From the NCBI GenBank assembly GCA_903877945.1, contig CAIRFY010000215.1:1-20850 (forward strand): a stretch of DNA of 20,850 bases. Reading direction: 5' to 3'. Both the position numbers and the translations under genes were made by a program. This document shows, piece after piece, positions 1-9,100 of the stretch (its first letter is position 1; each line of letters starts with the position of its first letter). This DNA comes from an uncultured Oscillochloris sp. (GTDB lineage Bacteria > Chloroflexota > Chloroflexia > Chloroflexales > Chloroflexaceae). Under the pieces are notes generated by a model that was not told the origin of the DNA, made no database searches, and was given only the letters and a program-made list of their open reading frames with translations.

Positions 1-17
1 AGTTCACTGCTTCGCCC

Positions 18-1805
18 CTACTCGATTGGTACCACAATTGTTACTTTCGTGCCTTCACCGATTGCCGACTCCATATCGGCCTGACCACCGACAAGGCGGG
101 CGCGCTCATCGATATTCAGCAGGCCGAAGGAGCCGCGCTTCTCATAGGTGCGCAACACGGCGGCCTTGTCGAACCCAGCGCCATCGTCCTGCACAACCGT
201 GTGCAGCAGCTTCGGCTCGTTGTGCATCCGCACCCAGATGTGCTTGGCCTTGGCGTGCTTGAGGGCGTTATTCACCGCCTCTTGGATGATGTTGAAGAGC
301 GTGCCCTCGGTCTTCGTATCGAGATGAATATCGCCGAGCCGATCAGTCTCAAGCACAATCTGCGTCCCGGCGCTGTTATTTTTGAAGCGCTCAAGGTACT
401 GCTCCAGCGTCACCTTCAGGCCCTGGGTCTCCAACACCAGCGGGCGCAGCTCAAACAGCATCGTGCGAATCTCGTAGGTGGTGCGCTTCGCGAGGGCGCT
501 GAGCTTATCCAGTTCGTCGATCACCCGCTTCGGGTCGCGTTCGAGCAACTTCTTGATAAACTCCGCATTCATCACAATCGCCGCAACCGACTGGGCCGGG
601 CCGTCGTGCAGGTCACGGGCCAGTTGGTGGCGCACCTCCTCCTCCTTCGAGAGCAGCTTGGTGCGCTCCTCCTTGAGATCGAAGATCAACTGGGCGTTAT
701 GCAGAGCAATGATCGCGTAGCCCGCCAGCGCCGTGAGCATATCAGTTTGCTCGCCGGTGAACGAAGTCGCCCGATCCGTCGCCACCACCATCAGTCCGTA
801 GGTGCGCAAGGCCGCCCGCAGCGGCACGATACAGGCGCTTCGGCAGGTGCGCAGCGTATCAAAGACCTGGAGGTCGCGCTGCTTGCTAATATCGACCGTG
901 CGCGATTCGGTGGATCGCAACACATCGGCCAGACCGTCCTTGGTCAGCGTCAGTTTGCGGGACTGGTCGGAGATACCGAGTGACTCGCTTGCCGCCACAT
1001 ACAGTTCGTTCTCCTCGCCAGAAGAGAGCAGCACAAAGCCGCAGGTGTAGGGCACCAATCGGCGACTCTCACGCAGAGCGGCCTCCAGCACATGGCGGTA
1101 GTCCATCGTCGTCGAGAGCGAGTAGGCCACCTCATAGAGCGAGCGCATCTGGTCGCGGTAGGCGCGTGCATCAATCAGAGCTTGCTCCGACTGCCGCTCG
1201 GCCACGGCCACGCTCTGCCGGTTGCTCTCGCTCCAGCGCTCGGCCAGGGCGTTCGTGATCCAGGGAACGAGGCTCAGCATCAGGCTGCGCAGACCAAGCC
1301 CCACATACTCCAGAATCGCGATGGGGCGCAAGTCGATATAGTAGCGCGAGCCGAGGAAGGCCGTTATGTAGAAGATCGCGGCCATGATCCCGGAGAGCAG
1401 CCCAACCGATGAATGTTGACGGATGGCCGCGTTGATCAGCGGCAACATATAGAGGGGAAAAAAGATCGCGTACTGATCGCCGCCGAAGAAGGCCATCAGC
1501 GAGATAAACCCAATATCGATCAGATAGGCCAGGCTGATCAGATGCCCGATGCCGGGCAGGAACACCGCCAGACTCGCCAGCAGGCTGAAGGCCGTGTAGG
1601 CCAGGAGCATCACCACCAGCGGGTTGCTATCGATTCGGATCGGCCAAATCGGCTTGATGGTAATGAACTGTGTGATCGCAAAGAGCAGCAGGATCATCAT
1701 CCAGCGGGCGAGGGTATAAAACTGCTCGCCGCTCAGGAACTTCCGGCGATCAGATCCTGCGCCGGGTGGGTTTGGGGAAGGGATCGTCGTTGTGCTTACC
1801 TTCAC
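18..1805 (-). CDS. Membrane-bound GAF-domain sensor histidine kinase (NarL/LiaS-type, HisKA_3)
   Basis: A 595-residue sensor kinase. About six hydrophobic segments occupy residues 32-187, followed by a short coiled linker (190-220), a GAF-like domain (about 219-375) and a HisKA_3 dimerisation domain. The H-box RDLHDGPAQS has the phospho-acceptor His400. The HATPase_c domain shows the N-box around 504-516 (NIIQEAVNNALKHA), the G1 box DDGAGFD (540-546) and a G2 region GSFGLLNIDER (558-568). By family knowledge it autophosphorylates and passes phosphate to a NarL/FixJ-type response regulator; none lies in this window, so the regulator may be just beyond the left edge or elsewhere. The stimulus is unknown: the N-terminus has no large extracellular domain, so sensing is probably within the membrane or by GAF. 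The start is GTG at 1805, preceded by GAGG seven bases upstream; an ATG just upstream is out of frame and runs into a stop. It lies 159 bp downstream of mdh on the same strand. Confidence 0.93.
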   Translation of the reverse strand: MKVSTTTIPSPNPPGAGSDRRKFLSGEQFYTLARWMMILLLFAITQFITIKPIWPIRIDSNPLVVMLLAYTAFSLLASLAVFLPGIGHLISLAYLIDIGFISLMAFFGGDQYAIFFPLYMLPLINAAIRQHSSVGLLSGIMAAIFYITAFLGSRYYIDLRPIAILEYVGLGLRSLMLSLVPWITNALAERWSESNRQSVAVAERQSEQALIDARAYRDQMRSLYEVAYSLSTTMDYRHVLEAALRESRRLVPYTCGFVLLSSGEENELYVAASESLGISDQSRKLTLTKDGLADVLRSTESRTVDISKQRDLQVFDTLRTCRSACIVPLRAALRTYGLMVVATDRATSFTGEQTDMLTALAGYAIIALHNAQLIFDLKEERTKLLSKEEEVRHQLARDLHDGPAQSVAAIVMNAEFIKKLLERDPKRVIDELDKLSALAKRTTYEIRTMLFELRPLVLETQGLKVTLEQYLERFKNNSAGTQIVLETDRLGDIHLDTKTEGTLFNIIQEAVNNALKHAKAKHIWVRMHNEPKLLHTVVQDDGAGFDKAAVLRTYEKRGSFGLLNIDERARLVGGQADMESAIGEGTKVTIVVPIE

Positions 1806-1830
1806 GGGTACCTCATGCGGAGCATTGAGC

Positions 1831-1948
1831 GTTAAAAATTGAGAACGAACACGCGGAGCGCACCAGCAGTAGCGACAAGGGGGTCTCTCCTACCACACCT
1901 CTGATTGTAAACAGCGCACGCCACTATTTTCAATTCTCAATTTTTAAC
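1831..1948. repeat. Inverted repeat pair between mdh and the kinase gene
   Basis: GTTAAAAATTGAGAA at 1831-1845 is exactly repeated in inverse orientation at 1934-1948, enclosing about 88 bp of unrelated sequence. The arms almost fill the 159-bp gap between the two minus-strand genes. It could be a small non-autonomous mobile element or a long-range hairpin. I see no flanking target duplication and no poly-U terminator. Confidence 0.55.
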
Positions 1949-1964
1949 CTCACCACTGCCTCCA

Positions 1965-2894
1965 TCAGAGGGTCTTCAAAGTCTCCAGGGTTGCGCGTAC
2001 CGCATCGGCCGACTTCTTCACCAGAGCCTTCTCTTCGTCGTTCAGCGGCAGTTCGATGATCTTCTCAACGCCGCCGGCCCCCAGCACCACCGGCACGCCG
2101 AAGTACATGTCGCTCAGGCCGTACTCACCATTCAGGTAGGCCGCCACCGGGAGCACGCGCTTCTTATCCTTGATCACCGCCTCAACCATCTGAGCGGTGG
2201 CCGCCGCCGGGGCGTAGTAGGCGCTGCCGGTCTTCAGCAGGTTCACGATCTCGCCACCGCCCTTGCGCGCCCGATCCACAATCGCCTCAAGCCGGTCGGC
2301 GGCGATAAACTCGCTCACCGGGATGCCGGAGATCGTCGAGAAACGCGGCAGCGGCACCATCTCGTCGCCGTGGCCGCCCATGAGCATGGCCTGAATATCC
2401 TCGACCGAGACGCCCGTCTCCAGCGCAATGAAGGCGCGGTAGCGGGCGCTGTCGAGTACGCCGGCCTGACCGATCACCCGATTCTTGGGAAAACCGGCCG
2501 TCTCGGCGGCCACGTAGGTCATCGCGTCCAGCGGGTTATTCACCATAATGATCACGGCGTTGGGCGAGAGCGGGGCCGCCTTCGAGATACAGTCGCGGGT
2601 GATATTCGCGTTGACCTTGATCAGATCCTCGCGGCTCATGCCCGGCTTGCGCGGCGCACCCGATGTCACCACAATCACATCCGAGCCGGCGGTGTCGGCG
2701 TAGTCATTCGTACCCGTCACCCGCACATCAAAGCCCTCAATCGGCGCGGCCTCGAAGAGATCCAGACCCTTGCCCTGTGGGATTCCGTCCACGACATCCA
2801 GCAGCACAATATCGCCCAGCTCCTTGGCTGCCAGCCAATGAGCGGTGGTCGAGCCAACAAACCCAGCGCCGATAATGCTAATCTTCTTCCGCAT
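1965..2894 (-). CDS. mdh: NAD-dependent malate dehydrogenase (LDH-like type)
   Basis: A 309-residue enzyme that interconverts malate and oxaloacetate with NAD, in the cytoplasm, for the TCA cycle and related carbon cycles. The Rossmann motif GAGFVGS gives G9, G11 and G14, and D33 ends the second strand as expected for NAD over NADP. The substrate loop PRKPGMSR carries R82 and R88; the arginine at the specificity position, where lactate dehydrogenases have glutamine, marks a malate enzyme. N120 (VNNPLD), D148/R151 (LDSAR) and catalytic H175 (GGHGDEMVP) are present. Length and sequence agree closely with what I recall of the Chloroflexus aurantiacus enzyme, and this is the main taxonomic clue. 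The ATG start has GAGAGG about six bases upstream. Confidence 0.97.
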   Translation of the reverse strand: MRKKISIIGAGFVGSTTAHWLAAKELGDIVLLDVVDGIPQGKGLDLFEAAPIEGFDVRVTGTNDYADTAGSDVIVVTSGAPRKPGMSREDLIKVNANITRDCISKAAPLSPNAVIIMVNNPLDAMTYVAAETAGFPKNRVIGQAGVLDSARYRAFIALETGVSVEDIQAMLMGGHGDEMVPLPRFSTISGIPVSEFIAADRLEAIVDRARKGGGEIVNLLKTGSAYYAPAAATAQMVEAVIKDKKRVLPVAAYLNGEYGLSDMYFGVPVVLGAGGVEKIIELPLNDEEKALVKKSADAVRATLETLKTL

Positions 2895-3046
2895 AGCAGC
2901 CTCTCGCTTTCTTTATTAGGGGTGGAGTATCGTGTCGCAGCGCCATACGATAGAACTCTGGCGACGTACTCAGCAGCATAGCGCATTGTATCACAGGACG
3001 ATACGGGGTCGGTACTCACTAGGATCGTTGCAAAATCACCCTCCGG

Positions 3047-3152
3047 CCCTCACCCCCGGCCCCTCTCCCCGTGAGGGAGAGGGGAGATATTCCGCAACAG
3101 GACACGTCCGACTCCCCCTCTCCCGTTCAGGGAGAGGGGGCTGGGGTGAGGG
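3047..3152. repeat. GC-rich composite palindrome (CCCTCACCCC...GGGGTGAGGG)
   Basis: A 106-bp element with outer inverted arms, CCCTCACCCCCGGCCCCTCTCC at the left and its near-complement at 3131-3152. Two inner hairpins pair CTCTCCC with GGGAGAG at 3063-3082 and 3114-3140. It begins five bases past the stop of the giant gene, so its RNA hairpin may act as a 3' end or terminator, though no U-tract follows. CCCTCACCCC-type repeats of this kind recur in intergenic regions of many GC-rich bacteria. A decayed copy lies at 13067-13103. Confidence 0.75.
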
Positions 3153-3157
3153 CATGT

Positions 3158-6100
3158 CTAACGATAGACAAGCGGCAGGAGCACACGCGAGGGTACGCCT
3201 CCGGCACCGAGGGGCTGCGGCCCGCTCGCCCAGCGCACCTGCCCCACGTGATGCCCGCCCAAGGTGACATCCACCAGGGCGTCGGGCGTCCCGCAGCCAG
3301 GGATTTCACTGACGGTCGGCACGTCCAGGGCGTACACGATCTGACCACCAAACAGCCGCGTCGTCGCCTCGGCGCAGCGCACCCCGCCGATGGTCGCCGT
3401 CGCCACCTGCCCCGGCACGGGCGACGGGCCACCGGCGACCGCGTAGATCGTCATCGGCGGCGCGGGCATGGACTGCGCCAGGCTAGACTGACTCTTCTGC
3501 GTCGTCAGCGATCCGTGCAGCGGCAGCGTGATCGCCTCGGTTGATTCGATCCAGTAGCCATGCCCGTACTCCAGATCAGACAGGTCGTTCCACGCCAGGG
3601 TCGTCGGTGAGTAGAGCTTCCAATGGTCGGCGGTATCCGCCAGATTGTAGCCGTAGACCGCCGTGTACGTCCCAAAAATACCCTCCAGCGCCACCGTTAT
3701 CGGACGCCCCACCACCGGGTAGGCGAAGATGCTCCAGCCCGGCCCGGCAATCGGTACCATGACACTGCTCGTCAGCGCGTACAGCCCCGGCCCCTGGGTC
3801 GGGATGGAGGCCATGTTGTAGGCCATGTCCAGCGTCGTGGTGATCGCCGTCCACGCCGTCGCCGTCGGGCTGCGGTAGTAAACCTGGATGCCGGACTCCT
3901 CCCCGGCGGGTACGTCGCTGTCTAGGTAGCTGAAGCTGAGGGCGCTGCCGGTCAGGTTCGGGGCATTGGGCACCGGCGAGGTGGTGAACTCGTAGCCCTG
4001 CCCGATCAGCGAGGCCCACGGCGGTAGCGGCGGCAGGCTGCTGGTGGTCTGGAGCAGCAAGAACTGGCCGAGGGCGAAGGTGAGGCTGTCCCCCATCAGC
4101 AGCACGTCGCCTTCGGCGGACGAGACGGGAGCGCCGCCGGTACGGGAGAAACCGCCACCGGTGCGGGAGAAACCGCCGCCGGTGCGGGAGAAACCGCCGC
4201 CGGTGCGGGAGAATCCGCCGCCGGTGCGGGAGAATCCGCCGCCGGTGCGGGAGAATCCGCCGCCCGTGCGCGAGAATCCGCCGGCGTTCCCGCCCATCGC
4301 AAAGCTCGTCACCGTTTCCCAGGTCGGCGTTGGCCCATCGGTGGTGTGCAGGTGGATGTACGCCCCTTGCAGCGGATAGGCCAGGGTGAAGGTGCCGGAA
4401 TAGACTCCGCTTCCCATCGCGGTGAGGGTGATCGTTGGCGGGTGCGGGTCGTCATCCAGCGGGTAGAGGTCGGCACGCAGCCCGGTCGCCCCCGGCGGCA
4501 CCCCGCTCACGGTTACGTCCAGGGTCACGGATGTGACAGGTGTCACCTGGATGCTGGGCTGCCAGGCGGGTTGACTGGTCAGAGTCAGGCGTTCATTACC
4601 GGCCGCAATCGTTTCACAGCCGAAGCGAGTTGGCTCAAACAGGCAGAGCCGGTCGCCGACGCGGGCACCACGGGCCAGCACCTGATCACTGTTCGCCCGC
4701 CCGAGCGAGGTCAGTTGGAGGGCGGGGCTACCGTGACTCTGCTGGAAGAGGTAGGCCCGCGCCGTGAGCGCAGGCAGCGTCCGCTCGCCGGTGACGTTCA
4801 CGGTGTAGAAGATCGGCACATCCAGGCGCACCGTCGGCGTGAGCGGGTCCACCGAGGTAATCTCGGTCAGCGGCAGCGGCAGATGGAGAGGGCCAGACGG
4901 CAGCGTACTCAGCGGCAGGGTCGGCGTGATCAGGGCCGGGTAAAACGTCTGGATGGTGGCCCAATCGGCACGTCCGGTGGTCTGGTTGGAAAAGGTCGCA
5001 TTGCAGCCCGGACTCCAGCTTGCGCTGGTCTGATACTGCCAGGTGGCGGTGTAGCTATCGCCCATCAGTCCAGGGCACGTGGTGACCGCCGTAATCTGGC
5101 CGTTCTTCAACCCAACGTAGTTATCTTCGAGGAAGAAGAGATAGTGACCAAGCTCATGGACGAGGGTGCGCGGCCAATCCTCGCTGAGGTTGCCGGTGGT
5201 GGAGCCAAAGCGGTTCCAGATCGCACCCATGCGGACTTGGCCAGGATCGTACAGCACCGTTTGCGTGATCGGGTCAGTGACTTCCTGGCCGACCACGCCG
5301 CCGATCATCGCGGAGGGCCGTACCCGGTTGGAGGCGTAGATCCGAATGTCGGCGCGATCCCAATTCTCGCGGTCGTAGAAGATGGTGACGTTGCCGAAGG
5401 CGGCCTGGCCGTGGCTGGCCTGGAAGAGCAATTCCGAGGCGCGGGCGAGATCCGTCTGGAGTTGGGCCATAAAACGGGTGTCGTAGCGGGCGTCCCACTC
5501 CAGGGAGACGCTCAGGTCGAAGAGGGCCAGGGGGTGATTCAGCGAGACGGTGACGGTCTGCATGCCAGATGCGGTCACAGGCGTGCCGCTGACGCCATTG
5601 GTGGTGGTCAGAATATTCGTGGCGTAGAGACGCACGGTTTGCGAGTAGGCGTTGGCGTAGGCACCGGGCAGTGACACCGGAGCCAGGGCGATCAGGGTAT
5701 CGGAGATGGCGAGCGTGCCACGTCCGCCAAGGTAGCCAAGCGCGTCGGTAGTGTAGGCCGGGGCGTTGGTCGAGGCCGCAAAGAGCTGTTGGTCACGGGA
5801 CGTGGCATCGTTGAGGCGGAAGACGATGGCACCGGGCTGCCCCTTGTTTTGGGAATCCACGACGCGCACCTGGGTGCCGCGCACGCGGAAGGGGAAGGTG
5901 GTGGCGGAGGCGTCGGGGTGCTGGAAGAGGGGCGTGCCGTTACGACCGCTGCTCAGCGACGGGTAGGCGATGAGGCGCACCACTACGTTATCGGACTGGC
6001 CGAAGAAGCCGGAGGCGAAGGTGTCCCAGGGGAAGACGTGCTGCACCCCGGTGGTCTTCACGCGCAGCGCCCAGGCGACCAGGGTGCCGGTATTCGCGGC

Positions 6101-9100
6101 GACCCCATCGGTCACGGTCAATGTCCACTGGCCGAGCGGGTTCTTGCCGTTGAGGCTGGCGAGCGTGCCGCTAGGCTGGAAGGCTCCGTTGAAGGGGGCG
6201 GTCGCGGTGAGAATCGAGGTTGCGGCATGGTCGGAGAGGACGAGGCCGGTGATGTTCGCCCCGCCGCCACCCATACCCGCCGCAAAGAGCGGCACCACCG
6301 TGCCATCAGGCGCGGTGAGGCTGGCGCTTAGGTCGCTGACCAGCGGGTGGCTGATGGTCAGTTCGACTTCGACATCGCTGATCGTGCCGACCGTGCCGTT
6401 GATGGGCGTGGCAATGTTTAATGCTGAGGTGATCTGACCCAGGTCGGGGATAGTGGTCGGCGTGGCGGGATAACCGGGAAAACGCTCGGGCAATGTCGCC
6501 AAATACGTCGTCACTGCGCCCGCAGCGGGCATGGCTGGCTTCCAACTGCCGCCGCCGTCGAGCGAGTACTGCGCCTGTACTGCTCGGATCGGATCGCCCT
6601 CGGCGTCGGTGAGGGCGTAGGGGATGGTGATCGGGGGGCTGCTGAGAATCACCGGCGTCGAGTAGAAACCGGCGGCGGACGTGCGAACCGGGCGGGCGAC
6701 GGTCACGGCGGGCGGGTTGTTCGGCATCTGGGCGCGGGTGTCAACGTGGTTCAGGTACACTCGGCTCGGCCCATTATTGCCGAGCAGAATATCGACGGTG
6801 CCATCGCCGTTGAGATCACCCAGCACCACGCTCTGGGTGGCGCTGCCGCCGGGGTTGAGCGGAGTGGCCGTTGGTGTGACGTTCCCCAGCCCGTCGTTCA
6901 GGTAGACCCGGCTCGGCTGTCCATTGTTGCCGATGATAATGTCGAGGGCACCGTCGCCGTTGACATCGCCTAGCGCCACGCTCTGAACGTAGTTGCCGGC
7001 GGGGTTGACTGGGGCGGGTATTGGCGTGACATGTCCTTGCCCGTCACGCAGGTTCAGGTAGACCTGGCTTGGCTGGATCCAGTTACCGAGCAGGATGTCG
7101 AGGGCTCCATCGCCGTTGAGATCGCCCAGCGCCACGCTCTGAGTAGCGTTACCGCCGGGGTTGAGCGGGATGGTCGTTGGCGTGAAGGTTCCGTGCCCGT
7201 TGTTTAGATAGACCTGGCTCGGCCCGTTATTGCCGAGCAGAATGTCGAGGGTACCGTCACCGTTGATGTCGCCCAACGCCACACTCGTGGTGGTGTTGCC
7301 GCCAGGGTTGAGCGGGCTGGCCGTTGGCGTGAAGGTTCCCAGCCCGTCGTTCAGGTAGACCTGGCTCGGCTGCCCCGAGTTGCCGAGCAGAATATCGAGG
7401 CTGCCGTTACCGTCGAGATCGCCCAGCGCCACGCTTGTGGTGGAGGTGCTGCCAGGGTTGAGCGGGCTGGCCGTTGGCGTGAAGATCCCCAGCCCGTCGT
7501 TCAGGTAGACCTGACTCGGCGCTCCATAGTTGCCAAGGACGAGGTCGAGCGCCCCGTCGCCGTTGAGATCGCCCAGCACCACACTGTAGGTGGGGTTGCC
7601 GCTAGGGTTGAGCGGGGCGGCTACGGCGGTGTATCCGCCCTGCCCGTTGTTCAGGTAGATTTGGCTCGGCTGCCCGAAGTTGCCGACCACAACATCGAGG
7701 GTGCCGTCACGGTTGATGTCGCCCAGCGCCGCGCTCTGGGTGCGGTTGGCGGCAGCAGAGTTGAGCGGGGCGGCGGTCGGGGTGAAGTTCCTCTGCCCAT
7801 CATTCAGGTAGATCAGGTTGCCGAGCAGAATGTCAATCGCACCATCGCCGTTGAGGTCGCCCAGCGCCACGCTCTGGGTATGATTGCCGTCGGGGTTAAG
7901 CGCGGTGGACGTGGTGGTGAAACTCGCCTTGCCGTTGTTCAGATAGATCTGGCTCGGCCCATCATTGCCAAGCAGAATATCAACGGTGCCGTCGCCGTTG
8001 ATGTCGCCCAACACCACACTCGTGGTGAAGTTGCTGGCAGGGTTGAGCGTGATCGGGGCAGTTGCGGTGAAGCCGCCCAGCCCGTCGTTCAGGTAGACCT
8101 GGCTTGGCTGCCCATAGTTGCCGAGCAGAATGTCGAGCGCCCCGTCGCCGTTGAGGTCACCGAGCGCCACGCTCCGGGTGGGGTTGGCGGCGTTGAGTGA
8201 GGACGCCGTTGGTGTGAAGTTCCCTAGCCCGTCGTTCAGGTAGACCTGGCTCGGCTCGCCATCGTTGCCAAGCACGAGGTCGAGGCTGCCGTCGCCGTTG
8301 AGGTCGCCCAGCGCCGCACTCTGGGTGCGATTGGCGACGGGGTTGACCAGGGCGGCCGTTGGGGTGAAGTTCCCCAGCCCGTCGTTCAGGTAGACCTGGC
8401 TCGAACCGGTATATTCGCTGAGGAGGATGTCGAGGGTGCCGTTGCCGTCGAGGTCGCCCAACGCCACACTATGGGTGTCGTTTCCGCCAATCGGGTTGGC
8501 CGTTGGCGTAAAATTCCCCCGCCCGTCGTTCAGGTAGACTTGGCTGTTCTCCCAGTCGTTGCAGAGGACGAGGTCGAGGCTCCCGTCGCCGTTGAAGTCG
8601 CCCAGGGCCGCGCTCAGGGTGCGGTTGCCGCTAGGGTTGATCGGGGCGACCGTGGCGGTGTATCCGCCCCTCCCGTTGTTCAGATAGACCTGGCTCGGCT
8701 GTCCCGAGCTACCGAGCACGAGGTCGAGGGCACCGTCGCCATTCAGGTCGCCCAGCGCCACGCCAGAGGTCGTGAGCGTCTTTGTCTGATTCAAATACAG
8801 CGGTGGCTTGAACGTCGCTGGCGGCAAGCTCGGGGCGACAGGGCTGCCCTTGCTGTCATTGAGGTAAACCTGGCTCGGTTCGAGACTGTTGCCAAGCAGG
8901 ATGTCGAGTGTCCCATCACCGTTGATGTCGCCCAGTGCCACGCTCTTGGTGGTGATGCCGCCAGGATTGAGCGGGGAGGCAGTCGCGATGAAGCTCCCCA
9001 TGCCGTCGTTGAGGTAGATCTGGCTCGGCTCGTAATTGTTACCGAGGAGAATATCGAGGGTACCGTCACCGTTGAGGTCGCCCAGTGCCACGCCCCGAGT

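Noticed and set aside
4346..5674. 442-codon plus-strand open frame
   Set aside because: It lies antisense to the metalloprotease domain, whose HELGH and other motifs are on the minus strand; it is a GC-rich shadow frame.
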